Shown: positions 25,063 to 37,934 of the stretch, piece by piece
Position numbering within the stretch: the stretch's first letter is position 1
How the letters are laid out: the number at the start of each line of letters is the position of its first letter
NCBI GenBank assembly: GCA_003991915.1
Contig: RQTK01000491.1
Coordinates: 297,525 to 361,524 of the forward strand
DNA from: Elysia chlorotica
Lineage: Eukaryota > Mollusca > Gastropoda > Plakobranchidae
Direction of reading: 5' to 3'
DNA length: 64,000 bases
Translations under genes and position numbers: made by a program
The notes under the pieces: model-generated
What the model saw: the letters and a program-made list of their open reading frames with translations, nothing else
What the model was told of the DNA's origin: nothing
Databases searched by the model: none

Positions 25063-25519
25063 GAAAACAGGAAACTGGTCACATCCATTTAAAAATTATA
25101 TCCTGTATTAGTGTCTTTACTTTCTAAAGGAAAGGTGCTTTTTTATTCTTCGAGAAAAAAATATTGACGAACAACATTGTATCTTCAAGGTGGCTTTACA
25201 GGTTTTACACTAAACCGAGGAAATGGTAGGCTTGATAACACCCGAGCCAAACACTGGAGGTTCCAGCAACAGATCGATCTTTGGACTTCCTATTTGGCCA
25301 TAGAAGGGTTCACAATCAGTCCTATCTGGCAGTTAATTTAGCTAGAGCAACTATTTGTTAAACCAAATTCCCTATGTGTGTGCGTTTGTTTCAATTTTCC
25401 TCCTTTTCCTTCTTCCCTTTCATCTTTACTGTACATGTACGTTTTTTTGCCTTTTTGCCTTTTTTACCCTTCTATGATACTCTCCCTGTGCTGCTTCTGA
25501 CTCTATGTATGTTTTAATG

Positions 25520-25520
25520 C

Positions 25521-25557
<37 letters not shown>

Positions 25558-25571
25558 TAATAATAATAATA
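25520..25571. repeat. AAT trinucleotide microsatellite
   Basis: About 17 units with one shortened unit. Confidence 0.95.
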
Positions 25572-26633
25572 AATACTACTACTTATTGTTGTTGTTGTCA
25601 TTATTTTTAAACCATACACGTACATACACAGTTTTGATATGCCTTTAAATGTCAGCTTTGTTCAATTTTAGTCAACTAGAATGTTTAAAATGCATCTCAG
25701 ACATAATCGTTTAAAGTGCTAGTATAAGAGAATAGTAGTTAAACTTGCTTTTTTGCTTCATTTTTTATTCAAGATCATCAAAAATGAAGCGACATTTGAT
25801 GACACATTTTTCTTATAAAATATACCCAAGTAACTTTTCAGTGATTATTTCAAAAAATTTACTTAAATTAACTGTAGACCGTATGGTTTATCTCGAACAA
25901 CAACGTAACTATTGCATGTGTCAGAGCTGTTTAACTAAATGTTCTTATAACTCAATGTTTGTTTTTGTGACCTACTGCAATAACGTTCCTTTACAACTTC
26001 TAAAAATTAACCCCATCATTTTTAAATCACTTAACTGCGATTTGTACTATTTTATTTCAACCATATGATGAAGATATATGAAATTATATATATACTCCGT
26101 ATTATTTCAACATTGCAAACTTAGAGGAAGCGAAGCCCCAGGCTAAAATTTGAAACAAGAATAATGAAACGACTACTAACATATCATCAAGCTAGAGGAT
26201 GGCTAAGTCACAACCAGTATAACGCATCACACATTTCAAGTTCAAGGATTAAGACGCAGAGGTAACTGAAGTTGTGTTGAAATAATATTTGATAAGCCAC
26301 CAACTCAAGAACAGGTGTTATTTAACATGGAAAGTATTTTGGCTGAATGGATAAATATGGCACACAAATGACGGGAACGGATTACAGAAACATCACAGAA
26401 AGCAAGAAAATTGTACAGGTGATGGTGACAAGGTCAAGGCATACATATAGCCATGATGCTGAATATGTTATTTGTTTTGTTTTTTTATTGTTGTGTGTGT
26501 GTGTGTGTGTTTTTCATGATTTAGAAAAAGTGCCCATTCTAGAATTATACGGAATGCCTTAAATTATTTTGTATTGCATGTAATCAAGGTTAGAGGCTAC
26601 ATCGATCGACACAACTCCTTGTTGAGTACAGCA

Positions 26634-26755
26634 ATTTTTCTCTATTTTTTAGTGAACTGTTAATTGGGTGTTAACATTTTGTGTAATCAAAAGAAGGTTA
26701 ATCACACTTTTTCTCTATTTTTTAGTGAACTGTTAATTGGGTGTTAACATTTTGT
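26634..26755 (+). repeat. Tandem duplication, period 73
   Basis: A 49-bp unit at 26634-26682 recurs at 26707-26755 (key shared core agtgaactgttaattgggtg). Non-coding. Confidence 0.9.
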
Positions 26756-27361
26756 TACGAATAATATTATTATGGGTTTGAACATTTAGGAAATACCATT
26801 ACAATGCTCTGACAGAAAGACGGGAAGTTATGACATTATTTTTACAGAATGGTGTTTTTAAGTCGCACATGTTCCGATTTAAATTTTAAAACGTATTAAG
26901 ATTGTGTAGGGTTGTGCGTATTAAATCATGTTCATTCTTTGAAGGAGTTTTGCAGGTTCTAACGAGTGTAAAATTTTAATGAGAATGTGCAAAATGTCTC
27001 GTTGTCGAGCAAAACGGCTTCTTCGCCACAGTTGTTTTATCTCATTTCTAAATCACTAAAAACTTAAAGTATTTTACAAATGAGATAAGTCAGTATACCA
27101 ATGAGGTGACGTCTTGCAAATGTGTCTATCTGTGAATGATCAGGCAGGAGTATGGAGCTAAGAATGATTTTTCCGCTGATTAGAATTGTAACACATACTG
27201 TTTATCGGGCTTTTCTTGGCCAATTTGTTGTTAATTATTTCAACAGTGAATGATTAATAAACTAAATTTTCTTTATCAAACTTAAACCTTCTTTCATGTT
27301 TTCATTTATTTTTGTTGTTTCAATTCCTTAAACTTTTCTTAGTCGATAACATCCCTCAGCT

Positions 27362-27386
27362 TATCTTGATTTGTTGTTGTTGTTGC

Positions 27387-27436
<50 letters not shown>

Positions 27437-27475
27437 TGCTCCTTTACTAATCTGGAATGCACACGTCCCTTCATA
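27362..27475 (+). repeat. Left direct repeat of LINE insertion, containing TTG array
   Basis: Begins tatcttgatt, contains about 20 TTG units and ends gcacacgtcccttcata. The same arrangement recurs at 27814-27883 with only about 5 TTG units. Confidence 0.8.
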
Positions 27476-27813
27476 GCCTGAAAATCTACAAAATCGCTGC
27501 AGGCTGAACTTACGCAGCAACAGCTTTTCTCACCGAGTGATAAATGACTGGAATGGCCTACCAGAGAGTGTTGTGACGGCACCAACTGTGAACTGCTTTA
27601 AGAATCGTTTGGACAAGTGCTGGGAGAATCACCCCTCTCTGTACAACCCCCAATGTGCCTCTTAGGTTAATTGAGACAGCCCAGTACTATATGATATGTA
27701 AAACATCGTCTAAGCCACGCATGCCACATACTAGTACTAGGACCATACAATTTAGACCGATGAAAAGATCGAAAACATCAATTTCAAGGTTCAAGGTTCA
27801 AGTATACCATCTG
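27476..27813 (+). mobile_element. 5'-truncated CR1/Jockey-like LINE
   Basis: Contains an in-frame remnant (27501-27665) reading SFSHRVINDWNGLP, then VNCFKNRLDKCW and a stop: the signature C-terminus of CR1/Jockey-clade reverse transcriptase ORFs. A short 3' untranslated tail with a tcaaggttcaaggttcaag repeat follows. It is flanked by long direct repeats, as expected for target-primed insertion. No endonuclease or catalytic RT core remains, so it is dead on arrival. Confidence 0.8.
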
Positions 27814-27883
27814 TATCTTGATTAAGTTGTTGTTGTTGTTGTTTTGCTCCTTTACTAATCTGGAATGCACACGTCCCTTCATA
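27814..27883 (+). repeat. Right direct repeat of LINE insertion
   Basis: Matches 27362-27475 apart from a shorter TTG array and an extra aag. After it the unique sequence tttaaatcgc resumes. Confidence 0.8.
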
Positions 27884-29198
27884 TTTAAATCGCTTATCGA
27901 CAATGATTTATAATACAGAAGTTTTGGTACGCAGAAAGATTCAATAAGCTTTTTTTTTGTCTAATGAGGTTTTGTTTTGTGTGTGTGTATGGTTTTCTGG
28001 AATTTTTTTTTTTATATTTAAATGTCTATTTAAAATATCGTTGGGATTTATCGTCGGGCCTTTTGAAAGATTTAGTAAATTATATTTTTATAATTGCGCC
28101 TTCTGTTTTACACATTTTAAGACGGGTCGTCATCTTACCGCGACGTTCTACTTTCGACGTTCTTACAAGTCATTTTAGTGCTTTTAAACGAATTAAGCTT
28201 CCATGAATCTGCGCAACTTGTTGCAATTCGAAGCCCTTGTATGAATTTTAATAGGCATTTAGTAAAATAAAGAATTAAGTCTACAAATTTTACAAATTTT
28301 GTCTATAAATGTACCCATGTCAAAGAGTGTGGTTTATGCTTTAGTGGCGATAAAATATCTCGGTGTTGTTTGGATAACCACTCAACTCTTTTCTGAAGCG
28401 ATTGTAAAATTTTCATCCATATGTCTCGTGTTTGTCACCTGTAGGCTCTAACCTTAATTAGAAATCAGTTCCTGTAAAATAATCGTTAGCATCTGTTAAG
28501 TAATAACAAGCTCATTATATTTTTTAATGGTCCAAAAGACCTAATCGTAAAAATAGAACATGGTTTTGTAGTCTATATTTAATTTAGACATCCACAAAAA
28601 AGATACAAAAAAGAAAGATTTATAATGTTTCTCGGGTACAAGTCTTAACTTAAGTGTTTTTACGTAAACACAAGATCATTTTCAGGATTATCCAGTAGGT
28701 TTCAAGTCAACAAAATGCTGAAAATGGTTGCGCTTTGATTGGTTAAACTTTCGACTCCTAGATGCGTCACCTCCGACTTTTGTACACCACTAGACCACTG
28801 CGATCTCTCTGAAAGGAAGTTCATGGCAAGGTGTTCAGTAAGTCTCTCCGAGTCATTTTAAATCTTGACTGGGACATTCCAAATCGCACCATGTGTAGAT
28901 AGGTAAACCACTGGAATGATTATGTAGCACTAGAATTTTAGGCATAATTGTATTCTACCTTAAGCTTAATTCCATCCATTGCTGATGGTTGGACATCGGC
29001 AGAACTACTTATCGAGTGCAGCGAGAGGTAGCAGTAGCAGTTGTTGCTGCTGTTTTCGTAGATGTTGCAAGTGTGGTTTTAGAAGAAGTCTGAGCAGGGA
29101 AATTTTTGAAACAATGGAAAAATGTAGTTAGAGGTTTGTATATTTATTTTTATTGGTTTGTATCAAAAAGTTCGGCTATTAAGATAATAGGTTTAACA
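27884..29198. other. Intergenic, possible degenerate SINE
   Basis: AT-rich, no gene recognised. A possible degenerate tRNA-derived SINE lies at 28741-28835 on the minus strand. Confidence 0.55.
28741..28835 (-). mobile_element. Possible degenerate tRNA-derived SINE
   Basis: On the minus strand tggtctagtgg fits the Pol III A box (TRGYNNAGTGG), and about 35 nt later gagtcgaaag is a weak B box. No tail or target duplication identified. Confidence 0.3.
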
Positions 29199-29438
29199 CT
29201 ATCTCTCCGTTTGATTTCCCTCAGTTTCCTTTCCAACGTTGTCTGCACCATCCATACAAAAGCAACAGGCACCAAACAGCTCCTGAATCGTGGTTCTGTA
29301 CCGGGTACTCATGAAGTAGTACATAAAGATATTGATGCTGGCGTTGACCGTTTCAAACATATAGCCTAGGGACCAGAACATCTGATTGATGTTGTTGTAG
29401 GCACCGTTTTTGGCGTATTCCGGAACCATCGACATTAC
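29199..29438 (-). CDS. GPCR exon 3 (TM7 and C-terminal tail)
   Basis: Acceptor ctccgcag|GTAATG; encodes VMSMVPEYAK, TM7, the CCFC motif and the stop. Confidence 0.9.
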   Translation of the reverse strand, partial: VMSMVPEYAKNGAYNNINQMFWSLGYMFETVNASINIFMYYFMSTRYRTTIQELFGACCFCMDGADNVGKETEGNQTER

Positions 29439-32400
29439 CTGCGGAGATCAATGGTTGATTAATCATTTGTTTAATATTGTGTGATACAAAATGACCTTGA
29501 AATAAGAGAACAATAGTTTACAGTTATGGTGGTGTAAATGATGACAGTAATAAAAGTGGATAGAATAAACCCTGAAAATATAAAGAGAAAGTACAACAGT
29601 AAGAGTCTGAAATGAAACCCAGAAGGAAAGAGATAGTAAATCTATTAAAAATTGTTATTTCTAAACTTTATGGCGATGAAGTATTGAGAACTTGAAGTTT
29701 CATTTAAAAAAAACTCTGATCCTGAAAACATTTTTATGCATGTAATTGTATTGGTTACATTACACAATTTATATTTGTCACTTCTCTAGCTGTAAAGAAA
29801 TGAATTGGAAAAAGAAAAAGAGTATATTACCCACTGAAATAGAAACAGATAAAATAATGGTCTTATTCTCGTAAGGAAAATGGGAAAGGATCTACGCGTA
29901 AAGAGAATCTTCAACAACAGGTGATGGGGTTCGCTTCTAGATGGCACACAATTACACTGACAACATCACGGCAATGAAAATCTTTCAGACATACCAACTG
30001 ATTCACTGTGTTTGGCAGGCTGCACACGATGAATATTGTGGAAATAAGAGAGACCATTTTAGCCGCACGCTTATTTTTATTTAATTGTGTCGTCTTCCCG
30101 TGATCCTTTTTTGCAGCGGAGCGATTTGTTTTCTTGAATTCCTCCTTTGTCTCATTGGATGTCTTCACAGACTCGCGCCATTGTGAGGCTTTGTCGAGGC
30201 TGTACACCAAGACAATGGTGCACAGTGCGACAGCCACGAACGAAATGACGGTGAGGGACACTGAAAAAGCGAAAAACACACTGTCTATCTGTTGTCTGTC
30301 ATCCGTGAAGGAAAGAATCAAGTAGGATCGATTGGCGGATGAGTCAAAGAATTGAACAATCCGGGAAGTGTAGTAGAAGGGTACGGCGCAGGCTGTGTTC
30401 ACGGCGAAAACAACGATCACAAACACTCGGGCTCGATAAGGCGTTATAATTTCCCTGGAAAAAAAAATTAAAAAGGAGAAAAAAAAATTTAACAACATAA
30501 ATGAACTTTGTAACATAATTTGCTTCTTTCAAAATTATCATTTAATAAATATAAATTTAAACGAAAAGCTTGGACGAGGGTAACAAAATCAGAAACGTTC
30601 ATGTCATGCTTTAGTCTCAAAGGATCTCTTTAAGAACGAAAAATCAAACAGTTGCGATACACTACACTATAAAAAGTATGAATAAACAAAAATAAAGCAT
30701 TTGCGATGGTTAAAAAATCAACGCAAAACGGTGATATGTATTATTTAAAATTAAATGCTTCCCAAAGAGTGACACCTTGCCGTTGGTTGGGAGATTTGCG
30801 TGCCTCATTGAGCTTTAGGACTATGCTGACTGGATATTCGTCTTCGGGTAGTGTCACCCAAGCTAGACAGGTTGAAAGGTAGAGGCCAGACTAAGAGCAC
30901 TCCCTGGCCCTCCAGGTTGGGGATTGGGCACGGAGTCAACAACCCCGTCTTCGTAAGAAACCCACTGTTGAAGAAACCGCGACGAATATTCATAAAACCA
31001 GCTTGGTTGAGGAGTCCTCTCCTGTAGAGCTCATGACGTGCACCAGTGAAAACCCCAGGGAAGCAAGTGTGCCGACAACTCTTCTGACTACCAAGGCTAA
31101 GACCAGGATGGGGACCTGGAACATCAGAACCCTGGCGCACATGGGAATCCATGGCAGCGGAGAACCAAACGAGAATGGAAAACTTTTCACTGAGCTTTGC
31201 TCCTTTAATGATCTAGTAATCGGAGGCACTCCGGAAAAAAACAGCATGGATTTCCGTCGACGGCAAGACTGAAAATCAACCACATCATATTTGACAGAAA
31301 GTGGCGACGCAATATGCATGACGTCAGGATTAAACGCGGCGCTGACTCATAATCAAATCACCACCTGATTGTTGCAGTTCTGGAGACCAAGCTCAAGGCT
31401 TTTAAAGGCATAACCAGACGACCAGTACACAAGTTTAATGTTGGATGTCTAAAAGAGGAACATAAGTCGTAGCTTTTCAAAATCGTGTAGAAACCGAAGC
31501 TGGGAAGAGGTTGAGAAGTTTGTCTGTCTTGGAAGTGGTGTCGAATAGATGCCGAATAAAGAAAGCCAGATGCCAGATACGCCTTCTATAGTCTAAGACC
31601 AATCTGGAGGTCGACAGACCTGTCGGTTCGAAACAAGATCCGAATCTTTAATACTGAAACGTGGCGCTTGACCAAGACCAACATCCATATACTGCAGAAA
31701 TATCCTCAACATTAGGTGGCCCGAAGTTTCAAAGAAAGAACTGCGGGATGGAAAAAAGAAAACCCCATCGAGAGAGAGAGATCAGAACGCGTAAATGGGG
31801 CTAGATAGGTGACACAGATCGAAAACATGTATCCAAAACGACGAGTCAATCCCTGGAGTGGAACCCCTAAGGCAAGCTCAAGGTCGCCCGCCCGAAGCAG
31901 ACTTGGCAGCGTAGCACTGAGGCAGAAATAAAAGCGACCGGTACCCATGGGCCAAGACGACCAGGCAGAATCGAGTTCGGTGGAGGGGAATTGTTGTGGT
32001 CGTATGTTTAACGAGGAATCTAGAGGCTTAAACTGAAATGTAGAATCAAGGTTTTTGTCATAATATTATTTGCAATACTTATACACCGACTTTATTATAG
32101 CAAACAAAAACGACAAACAGTCAACCTTATCCTGAGATTATTTTATATAGTTCTTAATCTTTTTCAATAAATGCACCGTTTTGTTGTTTGTTTCTTAATA
32201 ATTTTTTTTATTTATTTCAGTCAATAATACTGGCAAGTCTATAGTTTTGTTTTAATTTTTTATCCAAACCCTATTTTAGTTTGTTATCTTCTGGGTTTAT
32301 AAATTAGATGCTATAAAGTGACGGCACTCCGGAGTGGGAGCCGGGACTTGGGCGGTCACATCATAGTGACACTCACACAACTAGTAGGGAATGGGGCGTG

Positions 32401-33047
32401 GCCGATCCTGCAACCTTCCATTTATGAACAAACGAACACATCACTTACCTCACTTTAAACGGTATTGTTATACAAAGACATCGTTCGAATGTCGCCAGAG
32501 CCAGAATCCATGCGGAGACTCGTACAGATGACAACCGGGGATGTCCTGCCGACAGGTACTCAATGTGCAAGGGCCGAAACTGTAGCTTGAGCCTCTCGAA
32601 GTCGAACCAGGGGTTCCAGCAGATAGATAGCCACACCTGACAGGTGACGGTTCCCAGGTCAGCCACAGCCAAGCCAGTCAGCGTCACGGTCATAGCCTCT
32701 CCGAAGCCTTGCTTCATGAAGACGGCGATGTTGATGATGTTGGCGACCACACCGAACACGCTGATGATCTGAGACAAGATTGCCATGTTGATGGTGACGA
32801 AAATATCGCGAACTCTTTTGCTAACGAGGGGTCCTTTCGCGACAGCTTTTCCGTTTCCACCATGCACCCCAGACATATAGTGAAGCGCTGTTGGTAGAAT
32901 GCTACTGATACTATCGTGCACATTGTGATCAGTATAATTCGTGCCATTGTCCAGAAAGATGCCACTCTCTAGGTTTCCAGAACTTAATTTAGAATATGCG
33001 CTTGTTGAGTGATGGAAAAAGGAAGTGTTAGGCATTAGGGTAAACAT
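29199..33047 (-). CDS. Rhodopsin-like GPCR, molluscan chemosensory-receptor type
   Basis: Three minus-strand exons (33047-32449, 30454-29995, 29438-29199) total 1299 nt, giving 432 residues and a stop, with every junction phase consistent (phase 2, then phase 0). N-terminal tail with NTS, NGT and NYT glycosylation sites; TM1 about 84-110; TM2 with LAVAD (126-130); TM3 ending FERC in place of DRY, followed by KVREIITP; TM4 208-228; TM5 258-285; basic loop; TM6 about 332-353; TM7 with NASINIFMY in place of NPxxY; CCFC near the C-terminus as likely palmitoylation. The CWNP and EIxY-SAG motifs match receptors expanded in Aplysia and other heterobranchs. I see no TM3/ECL2 cysteine pair. Ligand unknown; a chemosensory role is inferred from family only. 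A degenerate paralogue lies at 39.8-41.1 kb. Confidence 0.88.
29995..30454 (-). CDS. GPCR exon 2 (TM4 to TM6)
   Basis: Acceptor tttttttttccag|G completes the Arg codon and continues EIITPYRAR; the donor is CAGTTG|GTATGT in TM6 after LPNTVNQL. Confidence 0.9.
30761..32025 (+). mobile_element. Degenerate RTE-like LINE in GPCR intron 1 (antisense to gene)
   Basis: Plus-strand remnants: endonuclease start TWNIRTL near 31110, the GDLVIGGT-like segment with PEKNSMDFRRRQD near 31200-31270, then after an internal deletion the RT C-terminal region (LRPIWRSTDLSVRNKIRIF near 31590-31650, and WNP-GK-RPKQTWQRSTEAEIKATG near 31860-31945). Several stops and frameshifts. The pattern is that of RTE/BovB-type elements often annotated as craniofacial development protein 2-like. 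Confidence 0.8.
32449..33047 (-). CDS. GPCR exon 1 (N-terminus to TM3)
   Basis: Starts at the first ATG of the open frame (a second Met follows at codon 5) and ends at donor GTGAG|GTAAGT, splitting an Arg codon (AG/G). Confidence 0.88.
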
Positions 33048-35385
33048 GGCGATGTTACTTCACAAATCTTTTTTTTTTCATTGAACTGGGGAGAGAATTA
33101 AAGAACAGTTGTGGGTTTTTGAATCGTAATTTTAGTCAACCTTTCAAAATATGATTTTTTTAAGTGCCTGAAACAATCGTTGGAATCCTGTCAGAGTTTT
33201 GTTGTTAGGTGAATGTATTTCCTTATATTTAAAATAATTTATTTCATAGTTGTTCCTACATTTAGACCCTGAATGTGATACGGTTACTTATACATGTATT
33301 AGGACGGGTGAGACTGAAAGCAGGAACAAATTAGTCTGAAAAACAGAGTTGAGAATGAAAGCAGAGTTTTTGGAAATGTTGGCGCTAGTTTTGCAAGTTA
33401 AACTCTCATTAACCCTCACAAGTTTGGTAGACCTTTTTTGCACAACAAAGATCTAGCGGTAGAACCACATAGTGATATTTTCGTATCCGCCCTATTCTTG
33501 CTCTATTTGTCGCATGTGTCTTTTCGAAATGCACCGTGTAAGGCTCTATTAGTTTGATGACGTAAAAAGAAAACTAAAATATTTACAATTGGTATAAATT
33601 TCCTTACATGAGAGTTTAATAAGGTTTTTAAATGGGACAGATTGTGGCTTTTCCCATTCGTGGAACTGCGCACTTTATAAACCCTATGATCAAGCTGAAG
33701 TTAGTGGCACACATTCACAAAATGAAGGAGAAGACGCTCTATATATCACCAAAATATAGCTTGAATAACAAGGAGAATTTCTAAACGGGTCTGCGCTGAA
33801 GAAATAACAGAATTATTATATTATATCTTGAAAGGCGTAGTTTTCGAAAATGATTGGGTCCTAATTGCTAATGTTCACGTGTTCGGCGCTCTATGCACAC
33901 GTTCCACAATTCATTTTGGCGTTAAGGTAGTGAGGTTTAATTATCCAATGCACCAAGCAAATACTATGAGATAAAAGCCACCAAATTTTCGAGTCATATT
34001 ACCAGACACCTGCGGCGACTTGTTTGACAGTGCAGTTTGAGATTAGTCTTTAAATCTATTAAATTTTCATTTGACTTGACACGTACTTAGTGCAACATCT
34101 AGCGGGCTTGTGGCACGTTGATCTTTTAAGCTGTATGGATTAATAATAGGGAAAAGTGAGTATGTTAAACTAGTTTAGCATCTTAAATTAATGTTAAAGA
34201 GTGCCTAAATGTGTAAAATGGCTATAATGGTGTTCTCTTTTTTTTATCTTTAAGTGAAGAAAATTTAACACTAGAAAAATATCCAATAAAAATGACTCTG
34301 TCTAGTTATTCTAGTTATTTTATCTTTTAAACGAGTAAGAATTGCATAATTAAGAGTAATTCAAATTATACACAAATCATAGAGAATAACCATAGATTTA
34401 TCACCTAGCAGGGTACAATCATGGACCAAAATCTCACGCAATAAACTGTTATTTGCTCTTTTTACATCAAAGAAAATCGAAAATGTGATCATAACGAGGT
34501 ACATTGACTTTTCACAGGTTCTGCTTTATGATACATCAAGTTATTATGGGACATCAAACCATTTATTGGTACCAGCATGTTGACCAATTATTGTGGATTG
34601 GTTGTAGTGGGAAATTTAGCACCATTCAAATTATTTGGCATTCAAAAAAAGTTAGCTTAAAGACGTCTCTAAAATTCTTTTTATATAATTATATTTTATG
34701 GTGTTTTTTTTTTTTTAGGAAACTGAGTATACAGTCACTTTTTAGACTCTTAGTTGTTCTTTAAGTTGTTTAAATGATGGGATCATTTGACATAAGCACG
34801 TTTTATTTAAGATTTAATGATTTCCAAACAAAGACAAACAAACAGACTTGTATTTGACCATGATTGCCCTTTTAACAATCCCTCTGCAACTGAATTAATG
34901 GCTACCGAGTGTTGAAAACTATTTTTTTCTTTGTATTTTTTTACGTTTTAGAAAAAAAACACGAAAGGATTGGTTATTTCAAAATTTCAAAACATGTAAA
35001 ATGCATAATGATATTGTTTTAGTAGCTTTCCTCACATGCATAATATCTTTTTCTTTCGACGATACATTGCGTTTCTTGGTATTAGTCTGTTTAAAAGACA
35101 ACCTGGTTAATTGAAGTTTGTTAAATTATACGTGTAATAGTGCACTATCATGGACTAAGCTAATTAAGAGCTGTATCTTCTCCGACTTTCCCAGCTTATA
35201 AAACAGCTTTTAAAAAACCCATGAAGAGGAATAATGAAGAAAAGATGTGGGTTTTTTTTAGTCTGATATAATACACTAAGTTTTATCGGGGACAGGGCAC
35301 CAGAGCAGGATACCCATGACTTGGCTGATCACTACAGTGCATCTGAAGAAGTTCAGTAGAAGTGACTCCTCGTGTCTCCGTCAGG
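33048..35385. other. Intergenic, nothing recognised
   Basis: Upstream flank of the GPCR. AT-rich, no supported open frame or repeat family. The GPCR promoter is presumably here, but no core element is distinctive. Confidence 0.5.
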
Positions 35386-36750
35386 TCATTTCGATGCTGA
35401 CCATTGAATTTTAAGACCAATTGGTCATTGTGCCCTCCAAAATCGGGTTTGGCGTGCCATATGTTTCCATGTGAAACGTTCCTGCGCCAGTCTGAGATTC
35501 ACATGTAGCTGGGTCCCTGCCCATTCTTTTATGTCGTCGTATCACTTCCTGATGGGTCGGTCTTTCCCTCTCCTCCCTTCCATTTTGCCTGTGAGGATTG
35601 TTTCAGCGAGGCTGTCATGTCCACTGAGTGTTCTTAAGACTTCTTCGTTTGTTATTCTCTTTTTGTAAATTATGCTCGCTAGTCTCTGAAATACTCACAT
35701 CTTGAAAGCCTCTAGTTTTTTAAATGTTTTTTTGTAGAGAGTCCATGTTGCGTCACCGTAAAGCAGTAAGAAAAATACAAATATATAATGTTTATTGCTT
35801 CTAGTTTCAGATGGCTTGGAATTTCTCTTGACATAGATACGTCCTTTACTTTCATAAACGTTGATTTTTGCCTGTGCTATTCTGGTCTCTATTTCTTTGG
35901 AATTTATGTTTATCCGAGATATTTTAAATGCTAAACTCGTTCAAGCTGTTTTTTGTCTACTACAATTTTCACTTGGACATCTTTCTGTTTACTAACGAAC
36001 ATCGTTTTAGTTTATCTCACTTCTATGCCAAGTACTCGTTAAATAATCGTTTTGATTCCCTGCTGTTAAAGCTGTTGAGTTTCTGTCCATCCTGTTTTTG
36101 TTGAAGCTCACATTCCGAAATCTTAATGTCGCATTGATTTCACGAGCCATCCGAAGAGACATTAACCGTTTGGTTTTACTTCGTCGTTTCTTATCCATAT
36201 GGTGGAAAGTTTGTTTAGAGCTACTTTGGTCAGCTGTATTCTTTTGTCTACATCATTTCCTCAAATTTCTCTCATTTTTATATTTATGTGTAGTCTGTTT
36301 TGTTGGTATTAAGTAAGAGTCTTCCGCTAGGTATCTCTGAATCGTGTTGAGATCGATGAAACCGATCGTAAAAACGTACGAAGTTAACGTCATCCACAGA
36401 AGGCAACTGCAAGTTTGTGATTCTGGAAAGGGGGGTGGGTAGTACCTCCCGTTTTCAAGCCTTTCTTAGAGCATTTTCCGAGAACACAATACATAAAACA
36501 AGGCTGAAGCTATCACTCTGGGGTGTTCCAATACCAAATGTGTTAATATCCTATGGTGACTTGCCCTTTATATTGATAGATAGATCAGTGTTGCTAGAAA
36601 GGTGTCCTACAACGCTCGATTCGTACTTTTAAAGGATTGTCTCTAAGATATTTAGGAGTAGATGATTTTATAGTATCGAAAAGCGTCAGACATGTTTATC
36701 TCGGAAGCAAAAATATTCATATGTTATCTGCGTGTATTTTACTTATTAGT
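35386..36750 (-). mobile_element. Decayed LINE reverse-transcriptase remnant
   Basis: On the minus strand, in order from the right: an SFSLVL-FSENALRKA-like segment (about 36530-36450, cf. the GDSFSPVLF block), VDDVNFVRFYD (about 36395-36365, catalytic YxDD region), FVSKQKDVQVKI (about 36000-35965), IETRIAQAKINVYESKG (about 35900-35850), then KRITNEEVLRTLSGHDSLAE and TILTGKMEGRRGKDRP (about 35660-35560). Frames shift repeatedly and stops interrupt it. It is a different, older copy than the RTE-like elements in the GPCR introns. Confidence 0.75.
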
Positions 36751-37751
36751 CATCTATGAGTCCATGCTATGTCTGAAATCCTCCTGACTCTAAAGTCGCA
36801 TTGACTCGGTGCCAAATAGTAATATTGATATGGGGCTTATTTCTTCCTATATAGAAGTGTAATAAGTCGGAGGTTATTGATTCGGTCCTTGGGTTTACTA
36901 AGCTTCTGAAGTGTCATTTTCTTTTTCTCGCTATTGGGGTTAACATTGTTGTCTTGAGAGCTTTTTTTGTTATTTTGTATGAACTGGACTTAGTCTAGTG
37001 GTTGAGCGACATATATAGATGTTCTGTTACGGCATCTTCATCGCATGCTTTGTTGTTGACACGTCTGAGCGCCTGTTTGACTTATGAAGACGTCTCAAAT
37101 GGTAAGCTGTTAAAGAAAAAAAATAAGCATCTGCCCTTTAAAAGCTGTTTGTAAATATCGATTGAATTTGGTTCAAATTGGACTTCTCCGTGCACCTCAG
37201 GATTTTTTTCCTATTTTCTATTTAGTATTTTTTTTTTTTTTTTGGAATATATTAATGGTCAGGAAATCTCTTAATTTTTTTAACAAAGCTTCTACCAGCT
37301 TTCATTTCTGTAACTTGTGATTGTATAAGGTGAAGAACTTTGATCTCTCTCTCTCTCTCTCTTTTGGGTTTTTTTCCTTGTCCTTTATTGTTACAAACGG
37401 TTGTTTTTGCCTCTCTAAGAAATTGTTATTTTTGGAAGCACGTGTTCTATTTGTGGGGAAGGTAGTTTGTTTTTATGCTTCTATGGTAGTCTGTGCATTT
37501 AAATCGTTCTTTTGTCGCTCCCCTTTCTAAAACGTTCCCTTTTGTGTTTGTTTTTTTCGCCAGTTGAATTTCTTTTTCATTCTAGTTTTCTAGAGTCCTT
37601 GGTAAAAACTGACAATGCAGATTAAATTGTTATATGAGGAACAATTTCCCCGGTCTTACTATCTTTTCTTTGTTTTTTTTTTTTTCCAAGGCGTTTTAAG
37701 GCTAGCTTTCCGCTCAACGGGCATTTAAGGCATTATATTTATTACGAATTA
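36751..37751. other. Intergenic, possibly further LINE sequence
   Basis: No gene. The left part may continue the LINE, but the similarity becomes too weak to assign. A T-homopolymer lies near 37226-37241 and a short CT run near 37344-37361. Confidence 0.45.

Positions 37752-37934
<183 letters not shown>

Larger units (their letters stand above)
22170..27361. other. Intergenic with microsatellites
   Basis: No supported gene on either strand. Contains a hairpin-forming inverted repeat (24009-24073), CAA and AAT microsatellites, a GT run (about 26493-26511) and a 49-bp tandem duplication (26634-26755). Confidence 0.6.

Noticed and set aside
29199-29369. Plus-strand frame opposite GPCR exon 3
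   Set aside because: Antisense shadow of TM7 coding sequence.
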